From assembly GCA_964588995.1 (NCBI GenBank), contig CAZPQM010000002.1, positions 1 through 64,000 on the forward strand: a stretch of 64,000 bases of DNA, given 5' to 3'. Below the pieces are notes generated by a model that saw only the letters and a list, made by a program, of their open reading frames with translations, had not been told where the DNA came from and ran no database searches. Position numbers and translations under genes: made by a program. Positions within the stretch are counted from its first letter, which is position 1; every line of letters starts with the position of its first letter. Below are positions 33,968 through 42,749 of the stretch, piece by piece. Origin of the DNA: CAZPQM01 sp964588995. GTDB taxonomy: Bacteria > Pseudomonadota > Alphaproteobacteria > Rickettsiales > UBA8987.

Positions 33968-34690
33968 ATGACAGTCACCACCGTAGACAGCGCCGAGATT
34001 GAGAAATTCCACGCCATGGCGGCGGAATGGTGGGATCCGACCGGTAAATTCAAGCCGTTGCACCAGTTTAACCCGGCGCGGCTCAGCTATATTCGCGATC
34101 AGGTCTGCACGCATTATAGGCGTGATCCGAAGTCGATGCAACCGCTGGAGGGGCTGAAGCTGCTGGATATCGGCTGCGGTGGCGGGCTGCTTTCCGAGCC
34201 GTGTGCGCGTATGGGGGCGAAGGTGACCGGTATTGATGCCGGTGAAAAGAACGTGAAGATCGCGCAACTGCACGCGGAAGAGCAGGGGCTCGCGATTGAC
34301 TACCGACACGGCACGGTTGAGGAAATGAGCGGCAAATTTGACATCATCCTCAATATGGAGGTGATTGAGCATGTGGCAGATGTGGAAGCGTTTGTGCAGG
34401 CCTCGGCAGCGCGGCTCAAGAAAGGCGGGCTGATGTTTGTCGCAACGCTCAACCGCACGCCGAAGAGTTATATCTTTGCGATTGTCGGGGCAGAGTATGT
34501 GCTTCGCTGGCTTCCGCGCGGGACGCATGAATGGAAAAAGTTTCTTAAACCCAGCGAAGTGAATGCCTATGCTGAGGCGAACGGGCTGACCCGCAAAGAC
34601 CTGACGGGGATGATATTCAACCCGCTTAAGCAGGAATGGAAACGCGGACGTGACGTTTCGGTTAACTACGTCATGGTGTTTACTCAGTGA
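33968..34690 (+). CDS. ubiG: Ubiquinone biosynthesis O-methyltransferase
   Basis: UbiG carries out both O-methylations in ubiquinone synthesis using SAM. The 240-residue product begins near SAEIEKFHAMAAEWWDPTGKFKPLHQFNPARLSYI, the diagnostic UbiG start. The SAM-binding motif is LLDIGCGGGLLSEPCARMGAKVTGIDA, with the MEVIEHVADVEAFV and LNRTPKSYIFAIVGAEYVLRWLPRGTHEW segments further on. The ATG at 33968 was chosen over an upstream one that adds 14 unrelated residues. The following lipoprotein gene overlaps it by 4 bases. Confidence 0.96.
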   Translation: MTVTTVDSAEIEKFHAMAAEWWDPTGKFKPLHQFNPARLSYIRDQVCTHYRRDPKSMQPLEGLKLLDIGCGGGLLSEPCARMGAKVTGIDAGEKNVKIAQLHAEEQGLAIDYRHGTVEEMSGKFDIILNMEVIEHVADVEAFVQASAARLKKGGLMFVATLNRTPKSYIFAIVGAEYVLRWLPRGTHEWKKFLKPSEVNAYAEANGLTRKDLTGMIFNPLKQEWKRGRDVSVNYVMVFTQ

Positions 34691-35148
34691 GACTATATCC
34701 ATATTCACCAGCCTTATGCTTGCTTATGCTAACACTGACCGCCTGCACCGGCGGGCGTGCGTGGCTATCTACCGCGCCGGAAGCCGAAGTGCGTGCCTAT
34801 CTGGCCGGAATGAATCAGCAGCAGCTCTGTAATTATTCCCGCCGGTTAACCCACTGGCCGAGTACACAGTTTATCGGGAAACAGCGGGTCATGGCAGAAT
34901 TGGAGCGGCGTGAGCTTGAGCCATTATTCTGCACGCAGGAATTCCAAACCTGCTATCTGATTGGTTACAAGCCGGGTACGGAAGCGTTTCGCGAATGCAT
35001 GAAAGAATCGGTGCATAACAGCCGTATTGAACGTCAAATGGCGCGGCAAAATGAATTGATAGCGCAGCAGGTCTATGAACAACGCCAGCAACGCGAGGAG
35101 TGGGAACGCTGCCGTTACAGCCCGGAAGAATGTTATCAGCAGCATTAG
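34687..35148 (+). CDS. Hypothetical small lipoprotein
   Basis: The product is 153 residues long with a GTG start inside the ubiG stop (GTGA overlap). A hydrophobic signal (YSPALCLLMLTLTAC) ends in a lipobox with Cys at residue 20. The mature part is rich in Arg, Glu, Gln and Cys, with a helical MARQNELIAQQVYEQRQQREEWERCRYSPEECYQQH tail. I do not recognise a family. Translational coupling to ubiG suggests co-expression but not a shared function. Confidence 0.6.
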   Translation: MRLYPYSPALCLLMLTLTACTGGRAWLSTAPEAEVRAYLAGMNQQQLCNYSRRLTHWPSTQFIGKQRVMAELERRELEPLFCTQEFQTCYLIGYKPGTEAFRECMKESVHNSRIERQMARQNELIAQQVYEQRQQREEWERCRYSPEECYQQH

Positions 35149-35159
35149 TTTCACCACTT

Positions 35160-35189
35160 TTACGCTTTCTTAACTTTTAGTTGCTATAC
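35160..35189 (+). promoter_or_regulatory. Candidate promoter placing the transcription start at the next ATG
   Basis: TATACT at 35184-35189 is a good -10 hexamer, with a TTTACG-like -35 about 18-20 bases upstream. The ATG at 35197 lies only 8 bases beyond the -10, and there is no Shine-Dalgarno sequence between them. A leaderless transcript is therefore possible. Confidence 0.4.
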
Positions 35190-35196
35190 TGGCTCT

Positions 35197-36018
35197 ATGT
35201 CACATGAAGAACTCAGAGATATTGAAGCAGAAATTGCGCTGCTTTCGGCCCAGGCCGGGCATTTGCTGGAAGGCAGTTCAGAGAAAATGGCAGTGTTAGC
35301 CGAGCTTGCGCGGTTATATGTCCGTCAGGAAGATGTGCGCAAAGAAACAGAAAAACTAAATGCATTTGAAGATGCCTACTGGGATGCCAAGCGGGAGATG
35401 GCTGCCAGCGTTAGCGCTATCCATATGGGCTATAGACATAACGTGGAATCACTGTTTGCACAGTTAGATCGTGATGATGCGGAAGTTATTATTGCCGAGC
35501 GCGAAGCTCAGATCGACCAGATGATGCAGGACTATGCGGATGTGGATGAAACTATACTTTCAGCAGATCAGATTGCAGCATTACAAAGCAGCGAGCTCGA
35601 AATCTTTGAAGCTGAAAACGTAGTCGTTGGTGTATTGGATGAAGCGGCTCAAACGGCCTATGACAGTTTAGAAATAGAGGCACTAAATGCGGCTTTTGAT
35701 TTTATAACAGAAGAGCGCCAGTCCTTAATCGACGAACGCCAAAAACTGCGGGAATTATTTCTAAAAGATTTAAGACACTCTGAATGTAAAGAAGGTATTC
35801 TGGATTGTCAGTGTATGGAGTTCAAAAGTCAGGCAAAAGCATTTCTCGATGAAGCAATCAAAACACTGAATGACAATGAAGCATTAAGGTCGTTACGCAT
35901 ACCAGATAAATTAACCCGTATTTTATACGCACAAAACCACGGGGAAACAGTAACTTATAATTATGCTAGCCCTCCAATTAACTTTGTGTTTCCACAAGAG
36001 GATGCAATCGCGCGCTAA
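35197..36018 (+). CDS. Hypothetical acidic coiled-coil protein
   Basis: This 273-residue acidic protein has no signal or membrane segment and is mostly helical. Long coiled-coil runs span about residues 1-60 (LRDIEAEIALLSAQAGHLLEG) and 160-190 (FDFITEERQSLIDERQKLREL). A short Cys cluster (SECKEGILDCQCMEF) lies near residue 205. The last 20 residues (YASPPINFVFPQEDAIA) look extended. No family was recognised. It may be transcribed from its own promoter just upstream. Confidence 0.6.
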   Translation: MSHEELRDIEAEIALLSAQAGHLLEGSSEKMAVLAELARLYVRQEDVRKETEKLNAFEDAYWDAKREMAASVSAIHMGYRHNVESLFAQLDRDDAEVIIAEREAQIDQMMQDYADVDETILSADQIAALQSSELEIFEAENVVVGVLDEAAQTAYDSLEIEALNAAFDFITEERQSLIDERQKLRELFLKDLRHSECKEGILDCQCMEFKSQAKAFLDEAIKTLNDNEALRSLRIPDKLTRILYAQNHGETVTYNYASPPINFVFPQEDAIAR

Positions 36019-36056
36019 GTCTGCTACGATCATTAAAATCAAATCAGGGTCGTGGT

Positions 36057-36764
36057 ATGCGCATTCTTACATTACTCAGCCTGTTGGCATTGTTTTTTTC
36101 TCCTTATTCCGCAAAGGCGCAGTCTGACATCATTGTTGCGGAGCTCTATACCAGTCAGGGCTGCCCGCATTGCCCGCCGGCAGATCGGCTGCTGGTTGAG
36201 CTAGCCAAAGCTCCGAAGATTATTGCGCTCGGGTGCCATGTTGATTATTGGGATCGCGGCAACTGGAAGGACACGTATTCCAACCCGTTTTGTACCAAAA
36301 AGCAGGAAATTTTTCACGCGCATACCCAAAACCCGCGCATGTTTACGCCTGAGCTTGTCGTTAATGGCGCGGAGAGCGTGCACGGCAGTGATGCATCCGC
36401 GATAGAGAAATTGCTGGAAAAGCATGATGCAACCCTGAAAACGATAACCCTGAGCGAGGAGGGGGGCGTTTTTACCATAGAATTACCCGAGGCCAAGGTG
36501 AGTGATGAAGGCGGTGCCGTGATGCTGATGGGATACTTACCCACGCGCGAGGTTAAGGTAACGCAGGGGGCGAATCGCGGTCAGACCGTGACCTACGCCA
36601 ACCCGGTGAAAGATATTTTGCTGGTGACCGATAGCTGGGACGGCGCAGCCGGGCCGGTCAAATTCCGCATTAACCGAAAAGTCGACCCGGAGCTGCAATT
36701 TGTCGTGATGGCCTATGAAAAACCGTACCCGGCGGGGAGAATGGTCGCCGCGGGAAGGCTCTAG
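36057..36764 (+). CDS. Secreted thioredoxin-like protein, DUF1223 family
   Basis: This 235-residue protein has a signal peptide (cleavage around SAKA, residue 21). The DUF1223 core is VAELYTSQGCPHCPPADRLLVELA, with the redox-type motif Cys36-Pro-His-Cys39. GCHVDYWDRGNWKDTYSNPFCTKKQ and RMFTPELVVNGAESVHGSD are the other two conserved blocks. DUF1223 proteins are alphaproteobacterial and presumed periplasmic thiol proteins; substrates are unknown. The gene is convergent to atpC with 8 bases between them. Confidence 0.88.
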   Translation: MRILTLLSLLALFFSPYSAKAQSDIIVAELYTSQGCPHCPPADRLLVELAKAPKIIALGCHVDYWDRGNWKDTYSNPFCTKKQEIFHAHTQNPRMFTPELVVNGAESVHGSDASAIEKLLEKHDATLKTITLSEEGGVFTIELPEAKVSDEGGAVMLMGYLPTREVKVTQGANRGQTVTYANPVKDILLVTDSWDGAAGPVKFRINRKVDPELQFVVMAYEKPYPAGRMVAAGRL

Positions 36765-36772
36765 CTTTACCG

Positions 36773-37174
36773 CTAGTCTTTTTCCTGTACGAAGGCGTCG
36801 GCAATCGCCTGCATGACTTCCATCTCGGTCTTGAGCGTGGCTTTTTCCCCTTCTTTCTGGGCTTTGTCATGGGCTTTTTTCATCGCCTCATGCCGCGCAT
36901 CAATCGCCTCTTTCGACTTATCATCAAAATCGAACGATTCGGTCGCAAGGATCGTGCAGCGCTCGGGCGTTACTTCGGCAAAACCGCCGGTGACCAGCAC
37001 GCGGTCTCTCACCCGGTCGCCTTCAAAGATGCGAATCACCCCGGGCCGCAGGCTGGAGATAAACGGAGCATGCCCGGAAAGCACGCCAAAATCACCCTCT
37101 TTACCCGGCACCACGGCCATCTCCACCTCTTCCGAGGACACCAGTTTTTCTGGGGTAACGATATCGAACTGCAT
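36773..37174 (-). CDS. atpC: F1 ATP synthase epsilon subunit, separated from atpD
   Basis: Subunit epsilon links the rotor to F1 and inhibits ATP hydrolysis. The 133-residue product starts MQFDIVTPEKLVSSEEVEMAVVPGKEGDFGVLSGHAPFISSLRPGVI and ends with the helical hairpin. The ATG at 37174 fits the family; an upstream start at 37216 is unsupported. Normally atpC follows atpD within a few bases. Here atpD ends at 46385, more than 9 kb away, and atpC instead lies 73 bases behind the fatty acid hydroxylase gene on the same strand. It may therefore be expressed from that cluster's promoter or its own. Confidence 0.95.
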   Translation of the reverse strand: MQFDIVTPEKLVSSEEVEMAVVPGKEGDFGVLSGHAPFISSLRPGVIRIFEGDRVRDRVLVTGGFAEVTPERCTILATESFDFDDKSKEAIDARHEAMKKAHDKAQKEGEKATLKTEMEVMQAIADAFVQEKD

Positions 37175-37247
37175 AGCGTTTAAGTCCACAAAATTTCGGC
37201 AATAATAAAACTTCAAAATAGTGAGTCAATCAATTTTTATTCTTAAG

Positions 37248-38147
37248 CTACTTTATACCTTTTTTAAAAGGAAGATAATTAAAAATATTAAGAAGTTTTT
37301 TTAGAAAAAGATTTTTACTGAGCTGAAATGGAATTATTAGCTCTCTAATTATACCTTTTAATTCAATATCATCGAGCATTTTATTATTTGAACCATAACG
37401 CTTAGGTAACCTATTGTCAGGGACGTAATAGGTTCCCATTGCTAAATCAATAAAAGCAAATATGATACAAAAGTTTTTGTTATACCCTTCTTTTCCGGCA
37501 TCGTGATGCCACCTATGCATATTGGGACTTACAAAGATATATTTAAAAGGCTTTCCATAATCTAGTCTAATGTTACTATGAACGAAATGATTGTAGTAAT
37601 TTTTAATTATTACTGCGATAGCCATGCCTAAAGCATCAAAACCTAATATATACAAAATACTATAATCAATTATGCCCATAACTATAGCATCAACCGGATG
37701 AAGTCTGTGTGCCGTCAACCAGGTAATTTCTTGTGCTGAATGATGAACTGCGTGATAATTCCAAAAATATTTATGTACAAACCAGTGGCGTATGTAAAGT
37801 GATATATCTAAGATCAAAAGCCCAATAATCACTTGGAAGAAAAGTGGCATAGAGGATAGAATGTCGTTGAAAATATGTCTATTTAATACTGCGTATTGCT
37901 CAATAAGTATAAATAGTGCACTCAAAATCATTAACTTTAAAGGGGTGGTAATGAATGCTTCGATGAAGGGGTAAAAGAACTCACATTTAAATTCTTTATT
38001 CAATAATTTAGGAGTATCGGCTACTGAGAAGTTTTTATAATTAAAATCATCTTTTGATCGTAAAATGAGGCTAAATGCAAAATAAAAGGTGCCTGTGAGA
38101 TAGATAAAAGCAAAAATACCCAGTATGTTTCGTAAGTAATCTTCCAT
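37248..38147 (-). CDS. Sterol desaturase/fatty acid hydroxylase family protein
   Basis: This 299-residue integral membrane di-iron oxygenase has four or so membrane helices. The His clusters are all present: RHWFVH (HxxxH), HAVHHSAQEITWLTAHRLHP (HxxHH) and MHRWHHDAGKEGYNKNF (HxxHH). Such enzymes hydroxylate lipid chains or sterols. The substrate here cannot be told. The gene is markedly AT-rich compared with the ATP synthase genes beside it. It is the third gene in a minus-strand group after the phosphoethanolamine transferase and the MFS/spermidine-synthase-like gene, suggesting a lipid or surface-glycolipid modification cluster. Confidence 0.88.
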   Translation of the reverse strand: MEDYLRNILGIFAFIYLTGTFYFAFSLILRSKDDFNYKNFSVADTPKLLNKEFKCEFFYPFIEAFITTPLKLMILSALFILIEQYAVLNRHIFNDILSSMPLFFQVIIGLLILDISLYIRHWFVHKYFWNYHAVHHSAQEITWLTAHRLHPVDAIVMGIIDYSILYILGFDALGMAIAVIIKNYYNHFVHSNIRLDYGKPFKYIFVSPNMHRWHHDAGKEGYNKNFCIIFAFIDLAMGTYYVPDNRLPKRYGSNNKMLDDIELKGIIRELIIPFQLSKNLFLKKLLNIFNYLPFKKGIK

Positions 38148-38162
38148 TATTGTATCTAAATA

Positions 38163-40598
38163 TTACTGTCTAGAAAGATCATAGCTCCTAATAAATTGGA
38201 GATTTAGTCTCGTATGATCTTCTCTGCTTAAATAGTATCTAGGTGTATTATACTCGATCCAGCGATTTTTGTCAGTATTTATGACAATGTTCTGGTGGTT
38301 TTCAGCAAGGAGGAACTCAACTGAACTATTGTCCAGCAAGCGATAATTTAAAATAGATGCTTGCGATTTAATTTCTAGCAAGTCACGTTCTAAAGCCAAT
38401 TTTGGGTGCTTAACAAATGTATCATAAACGTCCTGATTAATTGCAAACGGTTCGTCTGATGCGAGAATAAAAGTTTGTCCGCCAACTAGCCAATAAGATA
38501 CATAATTAAAAACTTCTTTTGCAGTAGCAATACCTGACAATAGTTCAGATTCCGTAATGTGATGAATTTGAATCCACTGCTGGAATACACCTCCTTTATT
38601 CAGTTTACTGCGAACCTGCTCGTAAAACTCTTTCGTATATAGATTAGTGGCGCCTGCAAACCATATAGAAGTAATTTGTGATGTTATGAGATCATATTTA
38701 TACGGGCTTTGCAGAAGAAAATTACGACCATCTTCTATAAAAACGTCTACATTATTTGCTTTCAGCACGTTGCGATTTGTATGCTGAAAAAACTCTTTAG
38801 CGGCTTCTACATGGCTTTTAGATAGTTCAGCTACGCTTACATGCTTAAAACCTAGCGCATGCGGTATAAATACTGAATGCCCAGAGCCAACGCCAATAAT
38901 TAATGCGCGATCTAATGCTTCTGAAAATAGCGATGAAATAAGCCCAACACCCGCTTGTGCCTCTAACTGAAATGCATCATTTGCATCGAATTTTCCATTC
39001 TGGTAAAGGGACAAAACAGTATCTTTATTGAAAAATGGGTTGTCGGATTTCGTCGACTCAATTGTTGTAAAACCAACTGAGTAGTCCTCGGCGAAAAAGA
39101 CAAATTCGTTATTATTTACGCTGGGAGTCAGGTAAACGGCATTTCCGGATGCAAGATAGTGTTTATTCCAGCCAGGCAAGGCAAGTAAAGCTATTAAACT
39201 AAATATAACTGCTCCACATTCTTTCTTAAATTCAGGCCCTGCAAGACTTTTCGCGAAAATCTTCCATGCGACATAGGTAAAAACACCAGCTATTAAAAAC
39301 CAAATGATTTTACCCGTAGCTTCTGCACCGAAATTTTCAATAAGAACAAAACCCGTAAATAGCGCGCCGGTTACCGATCCAACGGTATTGATAGCAATCG
39401 CGAGAGCTATTTTTTTAGAGTGCGCTGAATAACCACCTTTCTCGAGGGAGTGAAAAACTAGCGGGAATAGTTTCCCCAGCTCTTTACCGAGAGGAACGAT
39501 AATTATGCCCAAAGCTAATAATTTGGCCGCCTCACCCAAAGCGAAATTAACATAGTCGCGGTTAAGTTCTTGATTGAATAATGTAAAGAGACCGGCAAAA
39601 GCTGTAGCTAAGGTGCTAACATAAGGCCAAGCAGCATGTAAAAAGGGAAATAAAAACAAAATAGTTCCCAAAGTTTGAAATATGCTGACCTGAATCATTG
39701 AAATATTTTCAAAAGATTCTTTTTTCATTTCTCTTGCCCCTAAAGCTAATGATATGAGTACCAAAAAAAGCAACAGAGCAAAACTGTAGGTACTTGCGCT
39801 AGCAGCACTGGAAATGAGGTGAAGCCAAGTGACTTCCATGGAAAAGAAGATGAAACCACTAAAAAACGCTATGAAATAAATCCACGAAAAGTCTTTATTA
39901 CCTTGCGAAACTTGTAGTGTATTCTCTTTAATCGTAATCTCGGTTGTAAAAAAAGGTTTAAAATAAATTATTAGAGTTACCACTAGTATTAACTGCAAAA
40001 TTGCAAAAATATACAAAGTGTTTTGAAGCCCAAAATTGTAAAAAAACACATATGCGGATAGTAACGTGAATACAGCTCCGCCAGCCAGATTAAGCATGTA
40101 GCTTTTTGTTCTAGTATGCTCGTTGCTGAGATTTACCCTTTCAAGTGAGGCTAAAAAAGCTGGAAATTGTGCACCCATTGCGATGGCCGGAGGTAATATC
40201 CAAAATAAGGCTACCAATAATCGTATTAAAAATAACCTTGTATCATTTAAACCCAAACCTGCGAACATGTTTGCAAAAATATCGTATAGATCAAAGAAAG
40301 ATAAAGCAGTGAAAATTGCCCACGCGAATATAAATAACTCGAGAAATACCAGGCGCTTAAATGGATTATAGTCCTTAATACTTCCCCACAAGGCTCCAAT
40401 AGTTAAACCAGAAAAATAGATTGCTAATACAATAGTAGCAGCTGGAACAGTCGTTCCGATCAGTGTGGAAAGGTATTTTTCGTAAATTTGCTCAAGACTG
40501 AGTGCAACCCCGCCCGAGATTAAAAGATATAAGGATAATACAAAGGGGACGTTGCTACTTTTCAAGGGGAACTTCTCCTTCGATAAAATTGTTATCAC
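38163..40598 (-). CDS. Fused MFS-like transporter and spermidine-synthase-like domain protein
   Basis: The 811-residue product has about 14 membrane helices in residues 1-470 (including ISGGVALSLEQIYEKYLSTLIG), followed by a Rossmann methyltransferase-like domain. That domain has ALIIGVGSGHSVFIPHALGFKHVSVAELSKSHVEAA, VDVFIEDGRNFL and YDLITSQITSIWFAGATNLYTKEFYEQVRSKLNKGGVFQQWIQI. It is the fused MFS/spermidine synthase family. Genuine spermidine synthases carry YDVIxxD; here the catalytic Asp position reads TSQ, so polyamine synthesis is unlikely. The start is GTG and overlaps the upstream gene by 44 bases. Composition is AT-rich. The actual substrate is unknown. Confidence 0.82.
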   Translation of the reverse strand: MITILSKEKFPLKSSNVPFVLSLYLLISGGVALSLEQIYEKYLSTLIGTTVPAATIVLAIYFSGLTIGALWGSIKDYNPFKRLVFLELFIFAWAIFTALSFFDLYDIFANMFAGLGLNDTRLFLIRLLVALFWILPPAIAMGAQFPAFLASLERVNLSNEHTRTKSYMLNLAGGAVFTLLSAYVFFYNFGLQNTLYIFAILQLILVVTLIIYFKPFFTTEITIKENTLQVSQGNKDFSWIYFIAFFSGFIFFSMEVTWLHLISSAASASTYSFALLLFLVLISLALGAREMKKESFENISMIQVSIFQTLGTILFLFPFLHAAWPYVSTLATAFAGLFTLFNQELNRDYVNFALGEAAKLLALGIIIVPLGKELGKLFPLVFHSLEKGGYSAHSKKIALAIAINTVGSVTGALFTGFVLIENFGAEATGKIIWFLIAGVFTYVAWKIFAKSLAGPEFKKECGAVIFSLIALLALPGWNKHYLASGNAVYLTPSVNNNEFVFFAEDYSVGFTTIESTKSDNPFFNKDTVLSLYQNGKFDANDAFQLEAQAGVGLISSLFSEALDRALIIGVGSGHSVFIPHALGFKHVSVAELSKSHVEAAKEFFQHTNRNVLKANNVDVFIEDGRNFLLQSPYKYDLITSQITSIWFAGATNLYTKEFYEQVRSKLNKGGVFQQWIQIHHITESELLSGIATAKEVFNYVSYWLVGGQTFILASDEPFAINQDVYDTFVKHPKLALERDLLEIKSQASILNYRLLDNSSVEFLLAENHQNIVINTDKNRWIEYNTPRYYLSREDHTRLNLQFIRSYDLSRQ

Positions 40599-42345
40599 AT
40601 ATTGAAAGATTTTTGTTTATGGCATTGCTTTTAAAGCCTGTACAATCAAGTATCGAGTGAAAATAGTGTCTATGCGTTACAATCTTGTTTGTTTTTGATC
40701 TAAGCGACTCGATAAGTTCAGGGTAGTTTGCACCAAAAAGATTTGAATACCAAATAATAAAAGGCACGTGATAATTATTAATTTCATTCGGATGATTGTG
40801 AATATATTTACCATTCTCTCCAAGAGATTGACCATGATCAGAAGTATATACCACTAAAGCATTTCTATCCTCTACTAGAGAAATTATTTCATCAATAATA
40901 TAGTCAGTAAATAGGATGGAGTTATCGTAAGCATTCACAAGACTTTCGTTACTACATTTTGCCGGTGTATGGGCTTTGCACTCAGGTGTAAATAGACTAA
41001 AGCCATGGGGATAGCGGAGAGCGTATTGCCAATGGCTGCCAAGCGTAACAAGTACATATAACTGATTACCGTTTATGCTTGAAATTCTTTTCTCAAATAA
41101 GTCCAATATTGCCAAGTCATTTGAAGATTTTTTTAAGGTATTAGAGGTAAGCTTATTTGTAATGTCTTTATTAAGAAAAACTTGTTCATTTGCTTCTGAA
41201 GCTAATGGAGAAATGGGGGCGTGGAAAAAGTTAGCAAAAGGATGCATATCAATCCATTCTGTGTGAAATCCGTGCTTATTAAAAAAAGATATAAGCGTAG
41301 TTTCCGGAAAACCTATAGCATCTTCGGCTTTATCGGCCCGTGTAAACATACAAGGGATAGAAGTCCGAGTCACAATACCGCATGAAAAAACTTTGGAGAA
41401 AGACAGTAGATTACTTCTTTCTGCGAGTTTAGGTGTCGTATTACGTCTATAGCCGTTAATACCAATGTGATCAGATCTCGCCGACTCGCCGACGATTAAA
41501 ACGACTGTTAGGGGTTCGTATTCATTTTTGAAAACACTGGGATATATTTCAGCAATATTTTCTTTAGGTGAACTCAACAATTTTTGCAGCTCGGCTCTTT
41601 TATGTTCGAATACGATTAGTTCATGAATAAGATTAAGCGGTAGTATAGACTTATTTAGCAGGAACAAAAATAGCATCAACACTGTTATAATAGTAAATCC
41701 TAGAATGCCCTTTAGAGAAAGGTCGTATCTTGTTAGAAGATACGCTAATGTAATGAATAATAGAATAATAATTACGCTGGTGAAAGTCTCGTAAATATAA
41801 AGCGATGAGGCAAAAGAGCAGACGAACGCTAAAATTAAAAACAACCATAGTATGAAAGGTTTATTCTCTTTTTTTGTCTGGCTCAGCAGTGCTATAAGCA
41901 CTATTGCCACTAGTAGACTTATAAATAGATAATAGTAAAGGCTAGCAGAAATGAATTGGAATGTCTCAGAATAGTTACTGTTAAATATATTGAAAAGGTT
42001 GCTGGTGTTAATTTCTGCATTAAATTCGTTAATGGCGTATGCCATAAAACCTCCAGAGAGGCACAGCCAGAAAACGCCTACCAGCATCAGAAAGAAATAT
42101 CGGTTAATAACTAACAAAAATAACATAACTTGCGCAATACCTGCGACAAAAAATAATAGAGTAATAAAGGCTGAAATAATTACGTTTATAAATACGATGC
42201 CGTTATTTTCGGAAAGCGTCTCAAAGGATAAATTATAAACGGGCTGAAGTAGGTTGACCAAAAAAACATTATAACATGCTATAACTAGCAGACTTCCTAC
42301 TGTGGCTGCAGTATACTCTTGCATATATTCTTTAGCAGTTCTCAT
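40555..42345 (-). CDS. Phosphoethanolamine transferase (EptA-like, sulfatase superfamily)
   Basis: This 596-residue membrane enzyme has five to seven helices (residues 1-250) and a periplasmic alkaline-phosphatase-like domain. Conserved features are VLIVGESARSDHIGINGY (metal Glu), SCGIVTRTSIPCMFT with the Thr nucleophile of the CGT/ATS motif, WIDMH, and SDHGQSLGENGKYIHNHP (metal Asp-His). EptA-type enzymes transfer phosphoethanolamine to lipid A or other glycolipids, making the surface less negative. Sequence alone cannot separate lipid A from periplasmic glycan acceptors. It heads the AT-rich minus-strand cluster and is divergent from the aminotransferase genes. Confidence 0.88.
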   Translation of the reverse strand: MRTAKEYMQEYTAATVGSLLVIACYNVFLVNLLQPVYNLSFETLSENNGIVFINVIISAFITLLFFVAGIAQVMLFLLVINRYFFLMLVGVFWLCLSGGFMAYAINEFNAEINTSNLFNIFNSNYSETFQFISASLYYYLFISLLVAIVLIALLSQTKKENKPFILWLFLILAFVCSFASSLYIYETFTSVIIILLFITLAYLLTRYDLSLKGILGFTIITVLMLFLFLLNKSILPLNLIHELIVFEHKRAELQKLLSSPKENIAEIYPSVFKNEYEPLTVVLIVGESARSDHIGINGYRRNTTPKLAERSNLLSFSKVFSCGIVTRTSIPCMFTRADKAEDAIGFPETTLISFFNKHGFHTEWIDMHPFANFFHAPISPLASEANEQVFLNKDITNKLTSNTLKKSSNDLAILDLFEKRISSINGNQLYVLVTLGSHWQYALRYPHGFSLFTPECKAHTPAKCSNESLVNAYDNSILFTDYIIDEIISLVEDRNALVVYTSDHGQSLGENGKYIHNHPNEINNYHVPFIIWYSNLFGANYPELIESLRSKTNKIVTHRHYFHSILDCTGFKSNAINKNLSICDNNFIEGEVPLEK

Positions 42346-42515
42346 TCGACTATATTACAATTTGAGCACTGTGATAGTAAAGCTGTTGATGGCAATAACA
42401 AAAATATAACTGCTTTTTATTACCGCTTATGTTGCGCAGAGTTCCCGAGGTTACTAGGGCAGTTCTGCGCGCAGCTGAGATTTGTTAGAAAAAATGTACA
42501 TTTCAAAGTAACCAT

Positions 42516-42749
42516 TTATTCAATCAAAAAGGCAGGTAAGAAATAGAGATACGTGATTAACGGCAGGTTGATCTGTAATATATCGACATAGAGCTTTTTT
42601 TCTTGAAATAGGTAGTGATAGGCATTGTATAGTAAGATCGTATTATCAGAAGAAAGGCCGATTCTGAAGTTGAGATAGATAAAAAGAGCCAGCAATGCAT
42701 AAAACAAAATATGAAATAAATATTTTATGCATGGTAAAAAACTAGACAT
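42516..42749 (-). pseudogene. N-terminal stub of a membrane glycosyltransferase (GT39/87-like)
   Basis: The 77-residue reading has one membrane helix (YLFHILFYALLALFIYL), then NTILLYNAYHYLFQEKKLYVDILQINLPLITYLYFLPAFLIE. The YxxHxLFxxxKLYVDIxxxNxPLIxYL pattern is the N-terminus of large multi-pass glycosyltransferases (normally 450-600 residues). The frame then stops at 42516 and no continuation is seen towards the phosphoethanolamine transferase gene. It overlaps the start of the aminotransferase fragment by 23 bases on the other strand. It is probably a remnant left by insertion or deletion. The rest of 42346-42726 holds nothing recognisable. Confidence 0.5.

Noticed and set aside
40555..40598. 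Frameshift between the phosphoethanolamine transferase and the fusion protein
   Set aside because: Both proteins are full-length; the 44-base overlap is in different frames with a plausible GTG start, so coupling and not an error is likely.
42319..42546. 75-residue plus-strand ORF starting inside the EptA-type gene region
   Set aside because: It overlaps the start of a well-supported gene on the other strand, has no ribosome-binding site and a biased, non-protein-like composition.
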